DNA of 11,023 bases, from contig CAZEFK010000228.1 in assembly GCA_964511405.1 (NCBI GenBank), forward strand, positions 1 through 11,023, in the 5' to 3' direction. Under the pieces are notes generated by a model. It made no database searches. It was not told the DNA's origin and worked only from the letters and a program-made list of their open reading frames with translations. Positions 6,304-11,023 of this stretch are shown here, piece after piece. Each line of letters starts with the position of its first letter. The stretch's first letter is position 1. A program made the translations under genes and the position numbers. The DNA comes from CAZEFK01 sp964511405 (lineage in GTDB: Bacteria; Pseudomonadota; Alphaproteobacteria; Elsterales; Elsteraceae).

Positions 6304-7090
6304 CGACCAGCATAGCACCCCAGTGCGTGTTCTCAGCTTACTCCCTCGGCGGAAAAGGCTGCGTGACATATAGGTCCATTATGCTGGCATCGTATTTAGA
6401 CAGCACAACTCTCGTAGCATGCGTCGGATTTTTGGCAGATCCAGTCACAATCCAACGATCCGTTTCTTCAATAGCAGAAAACGGCTCATCTTTATCAACC
6501 TGACTCTGGCTGTAGAGTCCTTCTATTAATGCTTTCGCGATCTTGATGGCCGTCGTGCTGGAGTAAATTACCCCCCCACGCATTCTATACAATTCTAGAA
6601 TGGATATATCGGTGAGCGGGGCAAGAACATGACGCTCTTTAGTCATTGCAAGCTCCCTTATCGATGGTAGCGCTACTATACCACGCCTGCTAGAAAACCG
6701 CCTACTCTCCCGTGACATCATCTGGCCCCAGCACGCGAACATCCGGCTTGATTTTGAGATTATAAGGCTGATAATACTGTATAAGCGGTGTCGGTGGAAG
6801 CACTTGGCCAATGGAGAACCCGAAGGTTTGGATCTTTGGGTCGAATGATTGCGCGTGCCCCACAATCAACTGTGGATAGGTCACTTGTTGGTTCCGCGTG
6901 TAGCGTGGGTTATTGCCAGTTTTAACCTCAACCGCTTGCGGCATGCGAGGCGGAACCTGAGCGAGGATATCCACCGCCGTCGGAGCTGGTAGCCTCGTAA
7001 GCGGATCGGGTGCCAAACCTACAACACCGACCTCAGTTTGCGCTATCGCACCTCTTGCGCGGAGATATGCTGCTAGCTCATCGCGAATTT
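6283..7090. other. Low-GC segment: transferred toxin-tip and immunity module
   Basis: From about 6283 to about 7090 the sequence is visibly AT-richer (many stretches near 45-50% GC) than the flanks (above 65%). It spans exactly the immunity gene and the nuclease-like C-terminal domain of the toxin. The right limit falls inside the toxin gene, near codon 264; the left limit falls inside the truncated toxin remnant. No transposase, terminal repeat or integrase is seen. Edges were judged by eye and may be off by several tens of bases. Confidence 0.6.
6338..6646 (-). CDS. NTF2-fold immunity protein (cognate to the upstream toxin)
   Basis: A 102-residue cytosolic protein. It carries the features of NTF2-fold immunity proteins of polymorphic toxin systems: RMRGGVIYSS near residues 21-30 followed by a helix TTAIKIAKALIEGLYS, then a central DEPFSAIEETDRWIVTGSA with the Trp65-Ile-Val strand, and a final strand VVLSKYDASIMDLYV. 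Such proteins bind and neutralise the toxin domain encoded next to them. The start at 6646 is set by GGGAG seven bases upstream. It lies 55 bp downstream of the toxin on the same strand, the standard toxin-then-immunity order. Low-GC codon use is shared with the toxin's C-terminal part and not with the flanking genes. A longer open frame upstream of this start overlaps the toxin gene and is rejected. Confidence 0.75.
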   Translation of the reverse strand: MTKERHVLAPLTDISILELYRMRGGVIYSSTTAIKIAKALIEGLYSQSQVDKDEPFSAIEETDRWIVTGSAKNPTHATRVVLSKYDASIMDLYVTQPFPPRE

Positions 7091-7874
7091 GATCATGGAA
7101 GCGACCCGGGCGATCCTGCGCCGCGTCGGCGACGGGCAGTGCCATGAGGGCGCCCAGGGCGTTCGGGGTGAGTGTGCTTTCGGTCGGCAAGGGCGGGCGT
7201 TTGTGATAGCCGTCGCCGGCAGCCGAAAACGACGGGGGTGGAGAAGGTGCGTCAGCACCTCCCCGATCGAACGGACGGCTGAGATCACCTTGGGGATAGT
7301 CGACGTTGGACGCGTCCGGGGGCATGAAGGCGCCGGCGACCGGGTCGAACTGGCCGAGCCAACCGCAGTCGGTGGATACCGGCGCTGGACCAGGCAGCGC
7401 GCTCTGGCCGGAGAAATCCAAGACGTTGACATCCGGTGTCGGGGCAGCGGCCGAGGCGGGCGCCGCCGGATCGGATGTCAGGGCCGGATTGTCGAAGTGC
7501 CTGATGCCGTGGCGATCGACCCGCCCGCTGCCGCCCAGGCTCTGTAGCAGCCGGGCCTCGGCCGGACTGATCAGCGCCGGCAGGGTGTCGGCGGCGCGCG
7601 CCTGCGCGGCGACATCGGGGATCCGGCGCAGCTGCTGGGCAGCCTGGCGGATCGAGGCAACGAAGCTGCCGACCGTGATCGCGGACAGCGGCGACCGCGG
7701 CCGAGGCGGATCGGTATATAGCGCCAACATGTCAGCGACCGGGTCCCAGCTCTCCGTCGGCTGTGGTGGCCGGGCGTGCGGGGCGGCGAGCGCCGCGATG
7801 CGCATTTCCGATTCGAGGGTGAGCGGATCCAGGACGGACTCGGCGCCCCTGAAGGGCAATGACTTGCGCGTCAT
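6702..7874 (-). CDS. Polymorphic toxin with a C-terminal restriction-endonuclease-fold (Tox-REase-like) nuclease domain
   Basis: A 390-residue protein without signal peptide or membrane segment. Residues 1 to ~255 are proline/alanine-rich with a helical part at about 64-112; I recognise no delivery domain (no PAAR, Rhs, LXG, filamentous haemagglutinin or VgrG). Residues ~258-370 resemble a PD-(D/E)XK nuclease: Glu266 (RDELAAYL), Asp302 (AVDILAQ), Glu316-Val-Lys318 (EVKTG) and Gln329/Gln330 (RNQQVTYPQL), the usual E, D, ExK and Q order. The predicted action is cleavage of nucleic acid in a competitor, with the downstream NTF2-fold protein giving self-protection. The start at 7874 is chosen because AAGGAG sits six bases upstream; frames extended to 8003 run into a terminator-like hairpin. 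The N-terminal part has host-like GC and the nuclease tip is low-GC, so the gene is chimeric. Delivery could be by a type VI or other contact system, which cannot be decided here. Confidence 0.72.
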   Translation of the reverse strand: MTRKSLPFRGAESVLDPLTLESEMRIAALAAPHARPPQPTESWDPVADMLALYTDPPRPRSPLSAITVGSFVASIRQAAQQLRRIPDVAAQARAADTLPALISPAEARLLQSLGGSGRVDRHGIRHFDNPALTSDPAAPASAAAPTPDVNVLDFSGQSALPGPAPVSTDCGWLGQFDPVAGAFMPPDASNVDYPQGDLSRPFDRGGADAPSPPPSFSAAGDGYHKRPPLPTESTLTPNALGALMALPVADAAQDRPGRFHDQIRDELAAYLRARGAIAQTEVGVVGLAPDPLTRLPAPTAVDILAQVPPRMPQAVEVKTGNNPRYTRNQQVTYPQLIVGHAQSFDPKIQTFGFSIGQVLPPTPLIQYYQPYNLKIKPDVRVLGPDDVTGE

Positions 7875-7986
7875 GAACATCTCCTTGTGCACTTTGGGGG
7901 ATTGGCTGCCGTCATCAGCCCAACCATCCAGGTCCGCAGTCCGGCGCGATGCAGGTCGGCCCGCGCCACGGCGGGCTCCGAACGCG

Positions 7987-8012
7987 CAAAAGCCCGCCGG
8001 CAAGGCGGGCTT
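7987..8012 (-). terminator. Leftward terminator-like hairpin, proximal
   Basis: AAGCCCGCC at 7990-7998 pairs perfectly with GGCGGGCTT at 8004-8012 across a 5-base loop. Read on the minus strand, the stem is followed by a short T run (four T including stem bases), so it would stop leftward transcription, though less efficiently than the distal hairpin. It lies 115 bp upstream of the toxin start. Confidence 0.6.
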
Positions 8013-8062
8013 CCAGATGTCAGCGGGCTATGGGTGTGGTTGCCGGCGCTTCGGGACGGCAA

Positions 8063-8096
8063 CAAAAAAGCCCGCCTCGGACGCTCCGAGCGGGCT
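8063..8096 (-). terminator. Leftward rho-independent terminator, distal
   Basis: AGCCCGC at 8069-8075 pairs with GCGGGCT at 8090-8096; TCGGA at 8077-8081 pairs with TCCGA at 8085-8089, with one bulged base (8076) and a 3-base loop. On the minus strand this 12-bp stem is followed by six T (complement of 8064-8069), a classic intrinsic terminator. It shares its basal stem sequence with the proximal hairpin. No leftward gene is evident between it and higB. Confidence 0.75.
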
Positions 8097-8311
8097 CTGA
8101 CGATGATGGCAGATTCCCCACCATCAATTACGTGTATCTTGTGCCTTAAGATCGCGGCGAACGCAAGGAAAATCGCATTTATCCCTGATCGGGCCGAGGC
8201 CGAGCGCATCGCAATATAGGCGCCGCTGTCGCGAACAATGGGCTCGGCCAGCCGCCCGGTGATTGCACTTTTGATTCGGATTGGCGTGGTGTCATCCGCG
8301 GCGTTCGACCG

Positions 8312-8361
8312 GGCTGTTCCCAGATGCGAAATGCACCCTTGTTTCGAATCTGGGAACAGCC
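8312..8361. repeat. Large inverted repeat upstream of higB, candidate HigA operator
   Basis: The arm at 8312-8331 (GGCTGTTCCCAGAT then GCGAAA) is matched by its reverse complement at 8342-8361 (TTTCGA then ATCTGGGAACAGCC), 20 bp with a single mismatch (8326/8347), and a 10-base spacer. It ends 12 bp before the higB ATG. HigA antitoxins autoregulate by binding inverted repeats at their promoters, so this is the natural operator candidate. Arms this long could also fold as a hairpin in RNA or as a DNA cruciform. Confidence 0.65.
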
Positions 8362-8367
8362 TACTCT
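8339..8367 (+). promoter_or_regulatory. Possible higBA promoter
   Basis: TTGTTT at 8339-8344 and TACTCT at 8362-8367 are separated by 17 bp. Each matches sigma-70 consensus at only three of six positions. The right arm of the inverted repeat lies between them, as expected if HigA blocks RNA polymerase. Transcription would begin near the higB start codon, giving little or no leader, consistent with the lack of a clear ribosome binding site there. Confidence 0.3.
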
Positions 8368-8373
8368 GAGTGC

Positions 8374-8712
8374 ATGCAGGTTATCGCGCTTCGGACGCTC
8401 CGGCAGTTCTGGAAGGAGCATCCCGATGCCGAGACGCCCTTGCGAACATGGCATGCGCGCGTGACCACCGCCGCGTGGACAGGACCAGCGGAGGTCAAGA
8501 AGGAGTTCGGTACGACAATCGATTTCGTCGGGGACAGTCGGGTAATTTTCGACATCGGCGGAAACAAATACCGGCTCATCGTTCATATTTCTTACAAATA
8601 TAAGAGGGTGCTGATTAAAGCAATATTGACACACCCGGAGTATAACCGGATCGACCCGGAGAGGGTTGATGTCGCACGCACACGACGTAAGGCCGCTGAG
8701 GAACGAAGCTGA
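8374..8712 (+). CDS. higB: HigB family type II toxin (mRNA interferase)
   Basis: A 112-residue HigB toxin (RelE superfamily fold), an endoribonuclease that cleaves mRNA at the ribosome when not held by HigA. Family features in order: MQVIALRTLRQFWKEHPDAE at 1-20, LRTWHARVTTAAW at 23-35, the pair FVGDSRVIFDI at 51-61 and GGNKYRLIVHI at 62-72, and AILTHPEYNRID at 83-94, with the usual His-x-x-Tyr near the C terminus. The start at 8374 follows the family's N terminus exactly; a 31-codon longer frame crosses the inverted repeat and is not credible. Toxin-first order and a 44-bp overlap with the antitoxin gene are typical of higBA. Codon use between about 8540 and 8650 is AT-richer than in neighbours, hinting at acquisition. 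Confidence 0.9.
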   Translation: MQVIALRTLRQFWKEHPDAETPLRTWHARVTTAAWTGPAEVKKEFGTTIDFVGDSRVIFDIGGNKYRLIVHISYKYKRVLIKAILTHPEYNRIDPERVDVARTRRKAAEERS

Positions 8713-9106
8713 CTATGACTGGGCGCTGAAGGAGATCGAGACTTACTTCGAACACGAGCCGGAGCCCGGCACCCCCGAGGCCGACCGGTTCGACCTGCTT
8801 GCGCTCGTCATCGGCGATTACGAGGCCCGGAACTGGCCGATCGAACCGCCGGAGGCGCCCGACGCTCTGGCGCTGGTGATGCGGGAGCGCGGCTTGCGTC
8901 AGAAGGACTTGGCGGCGGTGCTGGGCTCGCGCGCCCGGGCGTCCGAGGTGATGAACCGGCGTCGGCACTTGACGTTGGAGCATGCCTGGCGGCTGCACAC
9001 GCAGTGGGGCATCCCGGCAGAGGTGCTGGTGAAGCCCTATGCGCTGCAGCGCCGACCGACGCGACGACCGCGGGCACCGAGCCGGGACGGCGGCTCCAGC
9101 GCGTAG
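8669..9106 (+). CDS. higA: HigA family antitoxin, helix-turn-helix protein
   Basis: A 145-residue antitoxin that should bind HigB and repress the operon. Residues ~12-60 are an acidic helical segment (ALKEIETYFEHEPEPGT, FDLLALVIGDYEARNW) characteristic of this HigA subtype. Residues ~65-120 hold an XRE-like helix-turn-helix: LRQKDLAAVLGSRARASEVM is the DNA-reading unit, followed by RRRHLTLEHAWRLH and a closing helix around IPAEVLVKPY. The last ~21 residues are arginine/proline-rich and probably disordered, slightly longer than usual. The ATG at 8669 is preferred over the adjacent in-frame TTG at 8666; GGAGAGGG at 8658-8665 is the ribosome binding site inside higB, allowing translational coupling. 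It converges with the SDR gene 13 bp away. Confidence 0.88.
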   Translation: MSHAHDVRPLRNEADYDWALKEIETYFEHEPEPGTPEADRFDLLALVIGDYEARNWPIEPPEAPDALALVMRERGLRQKDLAAVLGSRARASEVMNRRRHLTLEHAWRLHTQWGIPAEVLVKPYALQRRPTRRPRAPSRDGGSSA

Positions 9107-9119
9107 CTCTCGCCGCCGG

Positions 9120-9851
9120 TCAGATCACGATCGTCCCCACGCTGGCGCCGCCGCACACATACAGCGTCTGGCCGGTGACGAAGCCGTTGCGGCGGTCGGC
9201 GAAGAACAGCACCGCGCGGGCCACGTCGTCGGCACGGCCCAGGCGCCGGACCGGGATGGCCGCGGCCAGGGCGGCCTCGCGGTCGCTGCCCTCCGGCACG
9301 ACGGCGTGGAACATCTCGGTGCCGGCGATCGGCCCCGGTGCTACGACATTGACCGTGATGCCGTCGGCGGCCAGCTCCAGCGCCCAGGTGCGGGCCATGC
9401 CGATCATGCCGGCCTTGGTCGCGGCATAGGCGGTGCGGGTGGCGAGGCCCAGGGCGCCGCGCGACGACATCAGGATCACGCGGCCGAAGCGCCGGCTGCG
9501 CATGCCGGGCAGCACGGCCTGCAGCAGCTGCAGCGCCGCGCCCAGATGCAGCTGGGTCAGGGCGATCAGGTCGTCGAGCGTCGCGTCGGCCACCAGGTTC
9601 GGCCGGATCACGCCGGCATTGTGCACGAGGTGGCTGACCGGGCCGGCCGCGGCCACCTCGGCGGCCGCGACCGCAACCGCAGCAGGATCCAGGAGGTCGA
9701 CCGCGACGGTCCGGAACCGGGGATGCGTCCAGTCCGGCGCCCGGCGCGCCAGCGACACCACGTCGTAGCCGGCCTCCAGCAGCTGCCGGCAGATCTCGGC
9801 GCCGATCCCGGTGCTGCCGCCGGTGACCAGGGCGATGTCGCGCCCGGTCAT
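9120..9851 (-). CDS. Short-chain dehydrogenase/reductase (SDR)
   Basis: A 243-residue classical SDR. The nucleotide site is TGGSTGIG at 10-17; NAG is at 78-80; the catalytic set is Ser129/Ser130 (LMSSRG), Tyr142 and Lys146 (YAATK). Arg36-Arg37 after the second strand, with no acidic residue there, suggests NADP(H), which is atypical for the NAD-dependent cis-dihydrodiol dehydrogenases of the BenD/XylL type. The Asn usually found on helix four is replaced by His102 (LHLGAA). Its start overlaps the stop of the dioxygenase beta subunit by four bases (9848-9851), so it is translationally coupled and last in that operon. It most likely oxidises or reduces a product or precursor of the dioxygenase; a FabG-like reductase is an alternative. 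Confidence 0.85.
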   Translation of the reverse strand: MTGRDIALVTGGSTGIGAEICRQLLEAGYDVVSLARRAPDWTHPRFRTVAVDLLDPAAVAVAAAEVAAAGPVSHLVHNAGVIRPNLVADATLDDLIALTQLHLGAALQLLQAVLPGMRSRRFGRVILMSSRGALGLATRTAYAATKAGMIGMARTWALELAADGITVNVVAPGPIAGTEMFHAVVPEGSDREAALAAAIPVRRLGRADDVARAVLFFADRRNGFVTGQTLYVCGGASVGTIVI

Positions 9852-10324
9852 GGGAACAGCTGGATGCTGCCGAAGGCGGCGTCGCAGTTCACCAGCTCCA
9901 CGCGCTTCAGCTTGATGCGCAGCCGGCCGTCGACGACGGCCAAGTGGTGGGTGGCCCAGGCGGCATAGAGCTGCTGGTCGTCGCCGCGGGTCTCGACATA
10001 GTGCATCGGCGTCCAGGTCACGTAGCGGTTGGCAGCCTCGTCGCGGCTGTCGACCTGCGGCGCCTGCAGCAGGTGGTGGCAGCGGCTTCGCGGCTGCTGG
10101 CTGTAGGTGAAAAGCCCTTTGAGACGCTCGACGCGGATGGTCAGCAGCAGCTTGTCCTCGTACATCAGCGAGGTCTGCAGCAAGGGGTCGGTCTGGCCCG
10201 GCGTCAGCGGCATCCAGTAATGGGCGTCGTCATCGAACAGGTCGAGCCAGTCGTCGAAGCGCTGCTCGTCGAGCAGCCGGGCCTCGCGCAGCACGAAGGC
10301 GGTCAGTTCGGAGTCGGTCGGCAT
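9848..10324 (-). CDS. Aromatic-ring-hydroxylating dioxygenase, beta (small) subunit
   Basis: A 158-residue protein with the NTF2/scytalone-dehydratase-like cone fold of ring-hydroxylating dioxygenase small subunits, at about family length. Recognisable pieces are the N-terminal helices EARLLDEQRFDDWLDLF, then DDAHYWMPL (family pattern Y-W-x-P), YEDKLLLTIRVERL (family pattern Y-D-D/E-x-x-x-L-x-x-R-V-x-R-L), and SRCHHLLQ. Further on, VTWTPMHYVETRGDDQQLYAA and a closing RIKLKRVELVNCDA strand match the same fold. The subunit has a structural role in the alpha3beta3 enzyme and sometimes affects substrate range. It starts four bases after the alpha subunit stop and overlaps the SDR by four bases. 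The ribosome binding site is poor, so translation probably depends on coupling to the alpha subunit. Confidence 0.88.
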   Translation of the reverse strand: MPTDSELTAFVLREARLLDEQRFDDWLDLFDDDAHYWMPLTPGQTDPLLQTSLMYEDKLLLTIRVERLKGLFTYSQQPRSRCHHLLQAPQVDSRDEAANRYVTWTPMHYVETRGDDQQLYAAWATHHLAVVDGRLRIKLKRVELVNCDAAFGSIQLFP

Positions 10325-10328
10325 CGGG

Positions 10329-11023
10329 TTACCGCCCCATCGTCAGGGTCATGAGCTCGGCCCACGCCCGGAACTGGTTGCGTATCTGGCGCTCGCTGGT
10401 GCCGTTGACCACCGCGGCGGGCTGGTCGCGTTCGGCCGGGTCGTACAGACGCCCGACATTGACCCATTCGTTGCCGTTCGACCGCAGGCCCTCCTGTGCC
10501 CGTGCGTAGACCTCCAGGTCGTCATGGCCGACGATCGAGGTCGGGGCATTGATCAGCCGGTTGTAGGCGAGCGTGCGCTCCAGCAGCCGGTCGGGCGCGC
10601 CGACCAGCCGGAAGGTCCAGGACTCGACCAGCGTCCGGTCGACGGCAACCGGCTTGAACAGCCGAAGCAGCTGGATCGGGCCTTTGATCATCAGGTTCGG
10701 GAAATAGACCGTGTTGTGCCGGGCCTCGCCCAGGATCGCCCGCGCCCGCTCCTCGCCATAGGCGGCGACCATGGATTCGGTGTAGCCGGGCACGGCCGAG
10801 TAATCGGAATGGATCGAATGATGCACGCCGGTGTGGCCATGGCCGTTCGGCCAAGTGCGGATGCCCATGTCCTCGAAGAACTTGTACGGGCTGATGAAGG
10901 GCGTGATCAGCTCCACCGCCATCGGCTTGGGCGTGCCGGCGGGGGCGCGCTTCCAGATGTCGGCGGCGACGCCGGCCGACGACCGGTGCGCCACCATCGG
11001 GTGGCAGGTGTCGGTCTGGTTCT
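10329..11023 (-). CDS. Aromatic-ring-hydroxylating dioxygenase, alpha (large) subunit, C-terminal catalytic part (partial)
   Basis: The gene runs off the right edge; 230 C-terminal residues are visible and the N-terminal Rieske domain is outside the window. The first visible residues, NQTDTCHPMVAH, are the family's N-x-x-D-x-x-H-x4-H motif: Asp bridges to the Rieske cluster of the neighbouring subunit and the two His bind the catalytic mononuclear iron. The third iron ligand is probably an Asp in GHDDLEVYAR, at the expected distance. Between them is a His-rich loop GHGHTGVHHSIHSDYSAVPG. Together with the beta subunit it would dihydroxylate or demethylate an aromatic or similar ring using electrons from a reductase encoded elsewhere. 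The substrate cannot be told from the part seen. It is the first visible gene of a three-gene leftward operon. Confidence 0.9.
   Translation of the reverse strand, partial: NQTDTCHPMVAHRSSAGVAADIWKRAPAGTPKPMAVELITPFISPYKFFEDMGIRTWPNGHGHTGVHHSIHSDYSAVPGYTESMVAAYGEERARAILGEARHNTVYFPNLMIKGPIQLLRLFKPVAVDRTLVESWTFRLVGAPDRLLERTLAYNRLINAPTSIVGHDDLEVYARAQEGLRSNGNEWVNVGRLYDPAERDQPAAVVNGTSERQIRNQFRAWAELMTLTMGR

Larger units (their letters stand above)
7875..8373. other. Gene-free intergenic region between divergent toxin and higBA genes
   Basis: About 500 bp without a credible protein gene. It holds the ribosome binding site and leader of the leftward toxin gene, two leftward terminator-like hairpins (7987-8012 and 8063-8096), a ~215-bp stretch (8097-8311) in which I see no gene or RNA family, and a large inverted repeat (8312-8361) overlapping a possible higBA promoter. 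Open frames crossing it have no convincing starts and resemble no family. Confidence 0.6.

Noticed and set aside
6264..6311. GCTGGTCG ... CGACCAGC inverted repeat near the toxin remnant as an insertion-element end
   Set aside because: It is only 8-9 bp, lies partly inside the remnant's coding start, and has no matching copy at the other edge of the low-GC segment and no transposase.
7875..8003. N-terminal extension of the toxin gene to an upstream ATG
   Set aside because: It would place the start within a terminator-like hairpin and has no ribosome binding site, whereas 7874 has AAGGAG at six bases.
8007..8020. Shared GCTTCCAGATGTC word with the alpha-subunit gene near 10948-10960
   Set aside because: A 13-base match in an 11-kb window is near chance expectation and has no matching context.
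8179..8634. Minus-strand open frame over higB and its promoter
   Set aside because: Antisense to the recognised HigB toxin; no family similarity, and it crosses the inverted repeat.
9039..9968. 309-codon plus-strand open frame over the SDR gene
   Set aside because: His/Arg/Gln-rich shadow of the SDR and dioxygenase beta genes on the other strand.
1..11023. CRISPR array, tRNA, rRNA or transposase gene
   Set aside because: No regularly spaced repeats, no tRNA T-loop or cloverleaf pattern, no rRNA-like stretch and no transposase or integrase motif was seen on either strand by reading.

Overview
The window reads as the chromosome of a GC-rich Gram-negative bacterium, most likely an alphaproteobacterium of the Rhodospirillales type. 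This is inferred from about two-thirds GC, codon use, compact divergent and convergent gene pairs, and the families present; no marker gene fixes the taxon.

Left part (1-5314), metabolic and housekeeping genes. After the tail of an upstream gene (possibly a formylglycine-generating-enzyme domain protein) comes an L-idonate 5-dehydrogenase-like zinc alcohol dehydrogenase (86-1120, +). It converges on an AI-2E family membrane protein (1142-2251, -). A small TIGR04076-family protein (2318-2668, +) converges on a 520-residue protein with an N-terminal Rieske [2Fe-2S] domain and a long histidine-bearing helical domain (2671-4233, -). That protein is probably co-transcribed with a small proline-rich exported protein (4253-4573, -). 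A TenA-type thiaminase II (4622-5314, +) is divergent from this pair.

Middle part (5366-9106), a toxin/immunity islet. It contains an unrecognised conserved-looking protein (5366-5908, -); a DUF433 antitoxin gene broken by an exact 8-bp tandem duplication (6012-6259, +), followed by only the first codons of a DUF5615-like toxin; and an NTF2-fold immunity protein (6338-6646, -) downstream of a polymorphic toxin (6702-7874, -). The C-terminal ~130 residues of that toxin look like a PD-(D/E)XK nuclease. Base composition drops sharply over the toxin tip and immunity gene (about 6283-7090) and is GC-rich again in the toxin's N-terminal part, so the locus looks like a chimera made by exchange of the toxin tip and its immunity gene. 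Upstream are two leftward-reading terminator-like hairpins (7987-8096), then a large inverted repeat (8312-8361) in front of a HigBA toxin-antitoxin operon (8374-9106, +).

Right part (9120-11023, all -), a ring-hydroxylation operon. The order of transcription is dioxygenase alpha subunit (cut by the window edge), beta subunit, then a short-chain dehydrogenase overlapping it by 4 bp. The first two would hydroxylate an aromatic or related substrate, and the third probably oxidises the product or a nearby intermediate.

The strongest candidate for something not yet described is the orphan polymorphic toxin: its N-terminal ~255 residues match no delivery domain that I recognise, while its nuclease tip and immunity protein fit known folds.
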